44,165 nt of DNA from Azospirillaceae bacterium (GCA_031291675.1 JARLIO010000019.1:1-44165); one strand, 5' to 3'. Numbered from the stretch's first letter, positions 9,515-18,194 are shown. Numbers and translations are program-made. The notes: generated from the sequence alone by a model not told the origin.

Positions 9515-9894
9515 CGGACTGGCGCTGGATCGGTCCGGATCTGGTCTTTGCGCTTCATGATCGTCAATTGGCCGAGCATGGGGGGCTTGACGGCATTCGC
9601 GATCGCGGCGCCATCGAGTCGGCTCTGGCGCGCCCGCAAAATCGCGCCGCTTATCAGGATGTTGACGCCGCTGATCTGGCCGCCGCTTACGCCTTTGGCC
9701 TGGCCCGGAGCCATGGCTTTGCGGATGGCAACAAACGCACGGCCTGGGTCGTGGCCCGCCTGTTTCTGGCCGACAATGGCTGCCGTTTCGGATGCGACCG
9801 GCAGAATGCGGTGACGACGATGGTGGCTGTGGCCGTGGGCGAGATCAGCGAAACCGCGTTGGCCGACTGGTTTCGCCGTCATCTGGTTTCCTGA
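9511..9894 (+). CDS. doc: Death-on-curing (Doc/Fic) family toxin
   Basis: This 127-aa Fic-fold protein carries the diagnostic motif HGFADGNKR (His68 to Arg76), matching HxFx(D/E)GNKR of Doc and Fic enzymes. The well-studied phage P1 Doc phosphorylates EF-Tu and stops translation; that activity is inferred here from family. The start is a GTG that overlaps the antitoxin stop by 4 bp. N-terminal IGPDLVFALHDRQLAEHGG and GLDGIRDRGAIESALARPQN match the common Doc pattern for chromosomal modules. All catalytic residues appear present, so the toxin looks intact. Confidence 0.92.
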   Translation: MTDWRWIGPDLVFALHDRQLAEHGGLDGIRDRGAIESALARPQNRAAYQDVDAADLAAAYAFGLARSHGFADGNKRTAWVVARLFLADNGCRFGCDRQNAVTTMVAVAVGEISETALADWFRRHLVS

Positions 9895-10135
9895 AAGCGC
9901 GACCGCCGGCCGATGCCCATCGACGGTGGACGATCGCGGCCGCCGTCGGCGGCCTGAGCTTGAATAGCGGATTGGTCTCGGTCGCCGACAGGGAGGCCCG
10001 GAAGATCATCCGCGAACCGGAAAACCCCGGTGATTCGGTTCCGCACGCCCGGTAATTCTGGCCCTGCTGACGCGGGACGGCGACCGGTACAGCCCTGCAG
10101 CGTCAACCGCGGTTCAATTTTTGAGAGGAGCGAGC

Positions 10136-10183
10136 GTGACGGCAACACGCCACAGACCGCCGGTGTCAGAAGCCTGCTCCTGA
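10136..10183 (+). CDS. Candidate 15-codon mini-ORF ahead of the Cascade operon
   Basis: A GTG start at 10136 is preceded by GAGAGGAG (10123-10130), one of the strongest ribosome-binding sequences in the window, at 5-nt spacing. The frame encodes VTATRHRPPVSEACS and stops with TGA at 10181-10183, only 6 nt before the 12-bp hairpin. It includes an AGA arginine codon, which should be rare in this GC-rich genome. It could be a leader peptide or a CreT-like toxic mini-ORF; it may also be chance. No homology can be judged at this size. Confidence 0.35.
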   Translation: MTATRHRPPVSEACS

Positions 10184-10189
10184 ATTGAC

Positions 10190-10222
10190 GTGTGCGGACG
10201 AACAATAATATCGTCCGCACAC
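10190..10222 (+). promoter_or_regulatory. 12-bp perfect inverted repeat upstream of cas8e
   Basis: The arms GTGTGCGGACGA (10190-10201) and TCGTCCGCACAC (10211-10222) flank a 9-nt AT-rich loop, ACAATAATA. A promoter-like TTGACG at 10185 and TAATAT at 10206 overlap it, so a bound dimer would repress transcription. As RNA it would form a strong hairpin, without a T-run. It overlaps an upstream GTG in the cas8e frame, which supports the later start at 10267. Confidence 0.75.
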
Positions 10223-10266
10223 AGATTCAACACCCGGGTCTACGGCGCCGGGTTGCGGGGTTCTTT

Positions 10267-11913
10267 GTGCTCAATTTGCTGATCGATCCCTGGTTGCCGG
10301 TGATACGCCGGCACACCGGGCGGTGCGTGATCCGCCCCGCTCAGATCACCGAAGCTCTCGACGAGGATCCGGTGATCGCGATCGATTGGCCTCGCCCGGA
10401 TTTTCGCATCGCCACCCTGGAACTGCTGATCGGGCTTTTGGCGACCGCGCTACCCCCCGGCGATGGCGATGACTGGCTCGACCTCTGGGACGAGCCGCCC
10501 GATCCGGACCGGCTCGACCAGGCCTTCGCGCCGTTGGTGTCTGCTTTTGCCCTTGATGGCGATGGTCCGCGGTTCTTGCAGGACCGCGAAGACCTCGAAT
10601 CGAGTGCCGAGGCGATAGAGCGCCTGCTGATCGAGGCGCCGGGCGATTCCACCACGACCAAGAACACCGACCTGCTGGTCCACCGCGGCCGCGTCACCCG
10701 GCTGTCCCGGGCGACCGCCGCGATCGCGCTTTACACTTTTCAGTCCTGGGCCCCGGCCGGCGGTGCGGGAAACCGCACCGGGCTGCGCGGCGGCGGGCCG
10801 CTGGTCACCCTGGTGGTGCCCGGCGCCGAGCGCGCCGACGACCCGGGTCCGGCGCTGTGGCAGACGCTCTGGGCCAATGTCCCGGTCGGGATCCCGGCGC
10901 CGCACCGGGACGGGCTGGACCTTGTCTTCCCCTGGCTGGCGCCCACACTGACCTCCGAGGGCGCGGCCGTGGTCACGCCACAAAGCGCCGATCCGCGGCA
11001 ATGCTGGTGGGGCATGCCGCGGCGCATCCGGCTGGATTTCGCGGCCTCGGCGACTCCGCAGGCCTGCGACCTGACCGGCGCGGCGGACGATGTCGCGGTG
11101 GTCTCGTGGCGCCAGCGGCCGCGTGGGCCGAATTACGCGCTTTGGGGTGGCCACCATCCGCTGACCCCGCATTACCGGCAAAAACCCGGTACCGAGCTGC
11201 TCGCGGTCCACCCGCAGCCCGGCGGCATCGGCTATCGCCATTGGCTCGGTTTGGTCCTGGCCAGTGCGGACGGGCTGCGCGTGCCCGCCGCCACCGTCGC
11301 CGTCTGGACCGGGCGCCGTGGCGGCACGGTCGCGCGTCCGGCCCGGCTGATCGCGGCCGGCTTCGATATGGACAATATGAAGGCCCGCGGCTTCGTCGAA
11401 AGCGAAATGCCGCTGCCCGCGGCGGCGAACCGCGAGCGGCAGCAGCGGCTCGACCGGTTGGCTCAGGATCTGGTGACCGGTACCGATCAGGTGGCAAACC
11501 TGCTCCGGTCCGCGGTGCGCCAGGCCCTGTTCAGTGCCGGCGCCACGGTGAAGCTCGACGCCGCCTTGTTGAACGCGGTGCGGGAACGGCTGTGGCAACA
11601 GACGGAGGTCCGGTTCTTCGCCGCTCTCGAAGCCGCGGCCCGGGATCCCGGCCCCGGGCCCGATGACGGCCGGGCGGATTGGTTGCGTCCTCTGCGCGCC
11701 ATCGCCCTGGCGCTGTTCGATGAGGTCGCCCCGCTGTCGGCCGATTGCGGCGAAAGCGCGGCGCGGCGCATCGGCACGGCGCGCCGCCATCTGGCCATCG
11801 CCCTGGCCGGCTATGGGCCCGCGGGCGCCACCCTGTTCAGCAGCCTGGGCCTGCCGCCGGCCGAGCCCCGCACCGCCAAGAAAACCGCGAAGAAGAAGGG
11901 GACGACAGGATGA
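10267..11913 (+). CDS. cas8e: Cascade large subunit Cas8e (Cse1/CasA)
   Basis: Cse1 is the large subunit of type I-E Cascade; it recognises the PAM and recruits Cas3. The product begins LNLLIDPWLPVIRR, the hallmark N terminus of Cse1, so the GTG at 10267 is preferred over a GTG at 10192 that lies inside an inverted repeat. It is 548 aa from this start. Other family features include TTTKNTDLLVHRG near residue 125, a Gly-rich loop GGAGNRTGLRGGGPLVTL around 165-185, and WEC-like ArgTrp-rich stretches. It ends in a basic Lys-rich tail. Its stop overlaps the cse2 start by 4 bp. Confidence 0.92.
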   Translation: MLNLLIDPWLPVIRRHTGRCVIRPAQITEALDEDPVIAIDWPRPDFRIATLELLIGLLATALPPGDGDDWLDLWDEPPDPDRLDQAFAPLVSAFALDGDGPRFLQDREDLESSAEAIERLLIEAPGDSTTTKNTDLLVHRGRVTRLSRATAAIALYTFQSWAPAGGAGNRTGLRGGGPLVTLVVPGAERADDPGPALWQTLWANVPVGIPAPHRDGLDLVFPWLAPTLTSEGAAVVTPQSADPRQCWWGMPRRIRLDFAASATPQACDLTGAADDVAVVSWRQRPRGPNYALWGGHHPLTPHYRQKPGTELLAVHPQPGGIGYRHWLGLVLASADGLRVPAATVAVWTGRRGGTVARPARLIAAGFDMDNMKARGFVESEMPLPAAANRERQQRLDRLAQDLVTGTDQVANLLRSAVRQALFSAGATVKLDAALLNAVRERLWQQTEVRFFAALEAAARDPGPGPDDGRADWLRPLRAIALALFDEVAPLSADCGESAARRIGTARRHLAIALAGYGPAGATLFSSLGLPPAEPRTAKKTAKKKGTTG

Positions 11914-12443
11914 GCCGGCTGCAACCCGCCAAAGCCGTGGCCTGGTGGCGCGCGCTTCAACCAGATCCTGACCACAGCCGCAAGGGCGACCGTGCCGCCC
12001 TGGCCCGGCTGCGCCGGTGCGCCACGATCGCCGAGGCGATGCAGGATCCCGCCACGATCGCCCTGTTTCGTTGCTGCGGCGGCGCCGACCCCGACGACCT
12101 CCCCACCGTCGGCCTCGCGGCCGCCCTGCTGGCCCATGTGCGGCGCGATGACCCCGGGGCGACGTTGATCGCCCGCCGCATCGGTCCTGACAACACCGAT
12201 GATCCGGCGACGGCGCTGCTGAAGCCGCTGCGCTTTCGCCACCTGATGGCGGCTGACACCCCGGACGAAAGACTGACCGCGTTTCGCCGCCTGATCGCGC
12301 TGGCCGACGGCACGCTCAACCTCTTCGACCTCGCCACCGCCCTGTTGTGCTGGGACGAGGAACGCCAGCGCCGCTGGGTCTACGACTATTGGAATGCCGG
12401 GCAGCCCACCCGCACCGCCGACACCGAGGAAACCGCCGCATGA
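11910..12443 (+). CDS. cse2: Cascade small subunit Cse2 (CasB)
   Basis: Cse2 forms the small-subunit dimer along the belly of type I-E Cascade and stabilises the R-loop. The 177-aa helical protein has the family's early pattern WWRALQPDPDHSRKGDRAALARLRRC and late RFRHLMAADTPDERLTAFRRLIALADGTLNLFDLATALLCW. The ATG at 11910 overlaps the cas8e stop (ATGA), and the gene's own stop overlaps cas7e in the same way. The length is normal for the family. Confidence 0.92.
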   Translation: MSRLQPAKAVAWWRALQPDPDHSRKGDRAALARLRRCATIAEAMQDPATIALFRCCGGADPDDLPTVGLAAALLAHVRRDDPGATLIARRIGPDNTDDPATALLKPLRFRHLMAADTPDERLTAFRRLIALADGTLNLFDLATALLCWDEERQRRWVYDYWNAGQPTRTADTEETAA

Positions 12444-13489
12444 GCCGCTTTCTGCAACTGCATCTGCTGACCTTCTTCCCGCCCGCCAACATGAACCGCG
12501 ACGACACGGGCCGGCCCAAGACCGCCGTGGTCGGCGGCGCCACACGGCTGCGCCTGTCATCCCAGGCGCTGAAGCGGGCCTGGCGCACCTCCGACGCCTT
12601 CGCTGCGGCGCTGGAAGGTCATATCGGGGCACGCACCCAGCGGTTGGGCGACGACATTCTGGCGCATCTGCGCGTCGGCGGCATGGCCGAGGCCCCGGCC
12701 ATCGCCGTGGCGCGCGACATCGCCGGCGTGTTCGGCAAGGTCAAGGATGCCAAGGATCCCAACCCGGCCCGGATCGAGCAACTGGCCTTCATCGCCCCCG
12801 AGGAGCGCCAGGCCGCCCTGGCGCTCGCCGATCGTGCCCTGGCCGGGGAGAAGATCGATGCCAAGGCCGCCGGTCTGTTGCGCACCGCCGACAGCGCCGC
12901 CGATATTGCCCTGTTCGGTCGGATGCTGGCCGACGACCCGGGCTATAATCGCGAGGCCGCCGCCCAGGTCGCGCACGCCATCACCACCCACAAGGTGATG
13001 GTCGAGGATGACTACTACACCGCGGTCGACGATCTGAAGAAGCCGGCCGAGGACGCCGGCGCCGGTTTCCTGGGCGAGGCGGCGTTTGGCTCCGGCGTGT
13101 TCTATCTCTATCTCTGCGTTGACCGGGCGCTGCTGGTGCGCAATCTCGACGGTGACAGCGCGCTGGCCGGCGCCGCCCTGGGCGCCCTGGCCCAGGCCGC
13201 GGCGACGACGGCCCCCGGCGGCAAGCAGAACAGCTTCGCCGCCCATGGCCGCGCCGGCTATATCCTGGCCGAACGCGGCGATCAGCAGCCCCGAACCCTG
13301 GCCGGCGCGTTTGCACGCCCGGTTACCGGCCTTGACCTGATGGAGGCCTCGATCGAAAGCTTGTGCAAGTTCCGCAAGGCGATCGACAAGGCCTATAATC
13401 TGGAGGCCACCGATCGTGCCGAAATGACGGTCGGCGGCAGCGGCACCCTGGCCGAGATCGTCGCCTTCTTCGCGCAGGCGACGCCATGA
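12440..13489 (+). CDS. cas7e: Cascade backbone subunit Cas7e (Cse4/CasC)
   Basis: Cas7e is the repeated backbone subunit that holds the crRNA spacer. The 349-aa protein begins FLQLHLLTFFPPANMNRDDTG and shows RLRLSSQALKRAWRTSDAF, the characteristic Cas7e RNA-binding segment. The middle contains VEDDYYTAVDDL and GAGFLGEAAFGSGVFYLYLCVDR, and the C-terminal part GGKQNSFAAHGRAGYILAERG is also typical. The start and stop each overlap the neighbouring genes by 4 bp, so it is within a translationally coupled run. Confidence 0.95.
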   Translation: MSRFLQLHLLTFFPPANMNRDDTGRPKTAVVGGATRLRLSSQALKRAWRTSDAFAAALEGHIGARTQRLGDDILAHLRVGGMAEAPAIAVARDIAGVFGKVKDAKDPNPARIEQLAFIAPEERQAALALADRALAGEKIDAKAAGLLRTADSAADIALFGRMLADDPGYNREAAAQVAHAITTHKVMVEDDYYTAVDDLKKPAEDAGAGFLGEAAFGSGVFYLYLCVDRALLVRNLDGDSALAGAALGALAQAAATTAPGGKQNSFAAHGRAGYILAERGDQQPRTLAGAFARPVTGLDLMEASIESLCKFRKAIDKAYNLEATDRAEMTVGGSGTLAEIVAFFAQATP

Positions 13490-14244
13490 CCCGCTTTCTG
13501 ACCTTCGGGCTGGTGGCGCCGCTGGCCTCGTTCGGGGCGATCGCGGTCGGTGAACTGCGCACAGGCTGGGACCGGCCGGCCCGGTCCGCGGTTCTGGGTC
13601 TGGTGGGCGCCTGCCTGGGGCTGGATCGCGACGACGACGAGGCCCAGGCGGCCCTGGCGACCGGCTATTCGCTGGCCCTGCTGTGCCATGCGCCGGGCCG
13701 GCTGCTGGCCGACTTCCATACCACCCAGGTGCCCTCGACCCGCAAGGGGCGCCGTTTTGCAACCCGGGCGGCGGAGCTGGCCGAACCCCGGCTGAACACC
13801 ATTCTGACCCGGCGCGATTATCGCAGCGGCGCCTGGCATCTCGGCGCGCTGTGGCCGCGCGACGACGCGCCGCGCTGGACGCTGGAGGCGCTGGCCGCGG
13901 CGATGCGCCGCCCGGTTTTCGTGCCCTATCTCGGGCGCAAATCCTGTCCGCTCGGCCTGCCGCTGGGCCCCGTGATCGAAAGCGCCGCGGACGCCCCGGC
14001 GGCGCTGGAGGCGCGCCACCGCAGCGGGCCCGAGACCGTGCTCCGGGAACCGGGCGGATGGCTGTTGCGCGATGCGCTGGCGGATGCGCCGACGGCAACC
14101 ATCATCGTGCTGGACGCCGATGACCCGGCCGCCACCGGGCCGCGTCACCGGCGCACCGAATTCCGCCGCGATCAGCCCCGGTCGCGGCGGCGCTGGCAGT
14201 TTGATTTGCGGGCGGAGGCGGTCCTGGCCGCGGCACAGCCATGA
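13486..14244 (+). CDS. cas5e: Cascade subunit Cas5e (CasD)
   Basis: Cas5e caps the crRNA 5' handle in type I-E Cascade. The 252-aa RAMP protein opens FLTFGLVAPLASFGAIAVGELR, matching the Cas5 N-terminal beta strand and loop. It then has RPARSAVLGLVGACLGLDRDDD, a family signature. HTTQVPSTRKGRR and TILTRRDYRSGAWHLGAL match the thumb region, and RRPVFVPYLGRKSCPLGLPLGP the C-terminal fold. It overlaps cas7e and cas6e by 4 bp each. Confidence 0.93.
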   Translation: MTRFLTFGLVAPLASFGAIAVGELRTGWDRPARSAVLGLVGACLGLDRDDDEAQAALATGYSLALLCHAPGRLLADFHTTQVPSTRKGRRFATRAAELAEPRLNTILTRRDYRSGAWHLGALWPRDDAPRWTLEALAAAMRRPVFVPYLGRKSCPLGLPLGPVIESAADAPAALEARHRSGPETVLREPGGWLLRDALADAPTATIIVLDADDPAATGPRHRRTEFRRDQPRSRRRWQFDLRAEAVLAAAQP

Positions 14245-14926
14245 CCGGGCTGTTCCTGACGCGGGCGCATCTGCGCCGCGATGCGCCGGCGACCGCCCTG
14301 GCCCGCCTGCTGGTGCCGGAGAATCCGGCCGATCGGGTCGTGGCGTCGCATCGCCTGGTGTGGGCGCTGTTTGCCGACAGCGCGGAGCGCACGCGCGACT
14401 TCCTGTGGCGCGAGGAACGGCCGGGCCATTTCATGGTGCTGTCGGCCCGGCCCCCGGAGGATCCGCACCGGCTGTTCGAGCTGGAGTCCCAGCCCTTCGC
14501 CCCGTTGCTGGCGCCGGGCGATCGGCTCGGCTTCACCCTGCGGGCCAATCCGGTCATCGTCGCGGCCCCGTCCGCGCGGGGCCAGCGCGGCAAGCGCCAT
14601 GACGTCGTGATGGATCTGCTCCACCGGCTTCCGGCCGAGGATCGGGCGGCGGCGCGGCCGGCGCTGATTGTTAGCGCCGGTCGGGCCTGGCTGGCCCGCC
14701 AGGGCCAGGGGCATGGCTTTACCCCCCGGGGCGATGAAGCGGTGGATGGCTATGACAGCGTTTCGATCCCGCGTGCCGGCGGCAGACCGGCGGTGTTCGG
14801 CGTTCTCGATCTCAGCGGCGTTCTGGAAGTCACCGATCCGGCGGCGTTTTTGCTGCGGCTGGCCCAGGGCTTCGGCCGTGCCCGGGCGTTCGGTTGTGGC
14901 CTGATGCTGATTCGGCGGGCCGCATT

Positions 14927-14930
<4 letters not shown>
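14241..14930 (+). CDS. cas6e: pre-crRNA endoribonuclease Cas6e (CasE)
   Basis: Cas6e cuts pre-crRNA at the base of the repeat hairpin and stays bound in Cascade. The 229-aa protein has the expected segment SHRLVWALFADSAERTRDFLWR; its His37 is in the position of the catalytic His of E. coli CasE. It also shows GDRLGFTLRANPV and a C-terminal glycine-rich RNA-binding loop, FGRARAFGCGLMLIRR. The repeat hairpin in the downstream array (CCCCGC with GCGGGG) is its likely substrate. The stop codon overlaps the cas1 GTG start (GTGA). Confidence 0.93.
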
Positions 14931-16203
<1,273 letters not shown>

Positions 16204-16239
16204 CCGGTTCGAAAAACGCCGTTGAAATCGGTGGATTCT

Positions 16240-16269
16240 TTGACAGGAAAATTATGCTTGTTGAATAAT
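16240..16269 (+). promoter_or_regulatory. CRISPR leader promoter
   Basis: A perfect TTGACA (16240-16245) lies 18 bp from AATAAT (16264-16269), in an AT-rich leader between cas2 and the first repeat. Transcription would start near 16276, about 8 nt before the first repeat. This is the usual place and orientation for the pre-crRNA promoter. The leader (16204-16283) is on the cas2 side and the degenerate repeat is at the far end, which agrees with this polarity. Confidence 0.7.
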
Positions 16270-16283
16270 GACTTCCAGGAAGA

Positions 16284-16556
16284 GTGTTCCCCGCGCGTGC
16301 GGGGATGAACCGTTTCGCGGCTGACTTCCAGTGCGTGATCGAGCGTGTTCCCCGCGCGTGCGGGGATGAACCGACCTGGATCGCGCCTATCAGAACTTCT
16401 TCGCGGTGTTCCCCGCGCGTGCGGGGATGAACCGTTCCGCGCTGATCACGGAGCAGTCGTTTTATTGTGTTCCCCGCGCGTGCGGGGATGAACCGCCGGC
16501 CGGTGCCGCGGATCGCGCTCGATGGGCGTGTTCCCTGCGCGTGCGGGGATGAACTT
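16284..16556 (+). CRISPR. Type I-E CRISPR array, 5 repeats and 4 spacers
   Basis: Repeats of 29 bp start at 16284, 16345, 16406, 16467 and 16528, an exact 61-bp period with 32-bp spacers. Each repeat begins GTGTTCCCCGCGCG, contains the stem CCCCGC/GCGGGG around GCGT, and ends GATGAACCG, which is the common type I-E form. The first four are identical. The last has C to T at position 9 and TT instead of the final CG, marking the trailer end. Spacers: 16313-16344, 16374-16405, 16435-16466 and 16496-16527. The second reads in frame as LDRAYQNFFA, like the N-terminal part of TnpB proteins. Minus-strand open frames across the array are repeat artefacts. Confidence 0.98.
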
Positions 16557-16726
16557 GCATTCATCTTTTGTTACCTGATCGGCATATCAAATTTCCGGAA
16601 CCTTGTTTTTTCGGGCCTTCACCGCGTTCCTGCCGATCGATGATCGGAACAACGTCGCAGCAATCCGCCGTGCCGACGCGGTGACCCTGCCATCGCATCG
16701 GGATCCTTGATGGACTTCGGAGCGAT

Positions 16727-16779
16727 GTTCCCAACCGTGGAACGCCAAACTTGTTCCCAAATATGGAATTTGCTATAAA
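16727..16779 (+). promoter_or_regulatory. higBA promoter with two repeated dyad operators
   Basis: Two related 17-bp dyads, GTTCCCAACCGTGGAAC (16727-16743) and GTTCCCAAATATGGAAT (16753-16769), are 26 bp apart start to start. The second overlaps a TTGTTC (16751-16756) / TATAAA (16774-16779) promoter with 17-bp spacing. HigA-type antitoxins bind such sites to repress their own operon. The -10 box ends only 6 nt before the higB ATG, so the mRNA may be leaderless. Confidence 0.7.
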
Positions 16780-16785
16780 GAGGGT

Positions 16786-17085
16786 ATGCAGATCATCGCC
16801 CTTCGCACCCTTCGGCAGTTTTGGGACCGCTACCCCCAAGCCGAAATACCGTTGCGGGTTTGGTACAGTCGCGTAAGGGCGGCCGATTGGACGGGACCCG
16901 ATGACGTGAAAGCCGAATTTGGCAGTACGGTCGACTTCGTTGCCGATAGCCGGGTCATCTTCGATATCGGCGGCAACAAATACCGGCTCGTCGTTCATGT
17001 GGCATACAAGTTCGGGCGGGTTCTGGTCAAGTTCGTCGGGACTCATCGGGAGTACGAGGCTATTGACGCTACGGTGGTGAAGTGA
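16786..17085 (+). CDS. higB: HigB family type II toxin (mRNA interferase)
   Basis: This 99-aa protein matches the HigB toxin family (HigB_toxin type): MQIIALRTLRQFWDRYPQAE, LRVWYSRVRAADWTGPDDV, DSRVIFDIGGNKYRLVVHV, and VLVKFVGTHREYEAIDA at the C terminus. Relatives cleave mRNA on the ribosome. The toxin gene precedes the antitoxin gene, the usual order for higBA. The ATG follows the -10 box by 6 nt, suggesting a leaderless transcript. Local GC content is lower than in the cas genes, which fits acquisition as a separate module. Confidence 0.9.
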   Translation: MQIIALRTLRQFWDRYPQAEIPLRVWYSRVRAADWTGPDDVKAEFGSTVDFVADSRVIFDIGGNKYRLVVHVAYKFGRVLVKFVGTHREYEAIDATVVK

Positions 17086-17522
17086 TGATGGATATCAGAC
17101 CGTTGAAGGGTGAGGCCGACTATGAGTCGGCCTTGGCTGAGATCGAGAAATACTTTGACCATGAGCCTGAACCCGGCACGCGTGACGCGGATCGTTTCGA
17201 CTTGTTGGCCCTGGTTATCGGCGACTACGAGGCGCGGCATTGGGCTATTGACGCTCCCGACGCCCCTGACGCGCTGCGGGAACGCATGGACACGCGTGGT
17301 CTGACGCAACAGGATTTGGCCCGGGTGCTCGGGTCGAGGTCGCGCGCCTCTGAAGTGATGAACCGCCGGCGGCATCTCACCCTCGAACAGGTCTGGAAGC
17401 TTCATCGCGAGTGGAACATCCCCGCCGACGCCTTGATTCGCCCCTATCCCCTCAAGCCGGACAGCAAGGCTGCGGTGGCCGGTCCCGCGCCTTTGCCGGT
17501 GCGCCGCCACACCAGCCCATAG
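17085..17522 (+). CDS. higA: HigA family antitoxin with XRE-type HTH
   Basis: The 145-aa protein has an N-terminal region DIRPLKGEADYESALAEIEKYFDHEPEPGT, typical of HigA partners of this toxin class, and a C-terminal helix-turn-helix RGLTQQDLARVLGSRSRASEVMNRRRHLTLEQVWKLHREWNIP. It should neutralise HigB and bind the two dyads upstream of higB. The ATG at 17085 shares one base with the higB stop; a GTG at 17082 and an ATG at 17088 are alternatives. It converges with metW, whose stop is 15 nt further on. Confidence 0.9.
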   Translation: MMDIRPLKGEADYESALAEIEKYFDHEPEPGTRDADRFDLLALVIGDYEARHWAIDAPDAPDALRERMDTRGLTQQDLARVLGSRSRASEVMNRRRHLTLEQVWKLHREWNIPADALIRPYPLKPDSKAAVAGPAPLPVRRHTSP

Positions 17523-17537
17523 TGATGGCGGCGCGGC

Positions 17538-18194
17538 TCAGGCGTGGCGCAGCAGGAAGATCGCCTGTTCGCCAAACAGATTGGGGTGCAGCCGCGAGGT
17601 CCAGGCCGTCGATTCCGAGCGTCGGCCCAGGATCACCCGGTGTTCGATGATGATGCCGTTGTCCCGGCACAGATGGTCGAAATCGCTGATGGTGCAGAAA
17701 TGGATGTTGGGCGTTTCCCACCAGGCGAAGCCCAGATGGTCGGTCACCGGCATCGTGCCGCGCACGCCCAGCGCCAGCCGCACCCGCCAATAGCCGAAAT
17801 TCGGGAACGACACCACAGCATGGCGGCCGATCCGCACCAGATGTTGCAGCACTTGGCGCGGGTTGCGGGTTGCCTGCAGGGTTTGGCCCAGCACCGCGTA
17901 GTCGAAGGCGTGCGTCGGATAATTGACCAGATCGGTGTCGGCGTCGCCCTGGATCACCGACAGGCCCTGGCTGACGCAGGCATGGACCCCGTCCATCGAC
18001 AGCTCGATGCCGCGGCCGTCGACCCGCTTGGCATCGGCCAGATAGCCGAGCAGCGTACCGTCGCCGCAGCCGATATCCAGCACCCGGCTGCCCGGCGCGA
18101 TCATGTCGGCAACCAGCTTCAGGTCGATGCGCAGCGGCGCACCGTGGCGCAGCGGTGCCGGCGCCAGGGCGGCGCCCCGGTCCCGTGGCATCAT
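17538..18194 (-). CDS. metW: Methionine biosynthesis protein MetW
   Basis: MetW is a class I SAM-methyltransferase-like protein that accompanies MetX and is thought to support homoserine acetylation in proteobacteria. The 218-aa product contains the SAM-binding motif [18 protein letters not shown], then [45 protein letters not shown], and [26 protein letters not shown]-like MetW signatures. The ATG at 18194 overlaps the metX stop codon by 4 bp, giving the usual metXW pair. Longer upstream frames are shadows of metX. Confidence 0.95.
   Translation of the reverse strand: MMPRDRGAALAPAPLRHGAPLRIDLKLVADMIAPGSRVLDIGCGDGTLLGYLADAKRVDGRGIELSMDGVHACVSQGLSVIQGDADTDLVNYPTHAFDYAVLGQTLQATRNPRQVLQHLVRIGRHAVVSFPNFGYWRVRLALGVRGTMPVTDHLGFAWWETPNIHFCTISDFDHLCRDNGIIIEHRVILGRRSESTAWTSRLHPNLFGEQAIFLLRHA

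Larger units (their letters stand above)
9895..10266 (+). promoter_or_regulatory. 372-bp leader region upstream of cas8e
   Basis: This gap between doc and the Cascade operon contains several signals: a GAACCG...CGGTTC inverted repeat (10015-10040), a sequence CGGTTCCGCACGC (10035-10047) that resembles the complement of the CRISPR repeat with 5 bases missing, a perfect palindrome AACCGCGGTT (10106-10115), a mini-ORF with a strong Shine-Dalgarno, and a 12-bp inverted repeat overlapping a TTGACG/TAATAT promoter-like pair (10185-10211, 15-bp spacer). No longer coding sequence is convincing. It is probably where expression of Cascade is set. Confidence 0.6.

Noticed and set aside
10192-10266. Upstream GTG start for cas8e
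   Set aside because: The extra 25 residues are not conserved and the codon lies inside the 12-bp inverted repeat; Cse1 proteins start at the NLLIDPWLPV segment.
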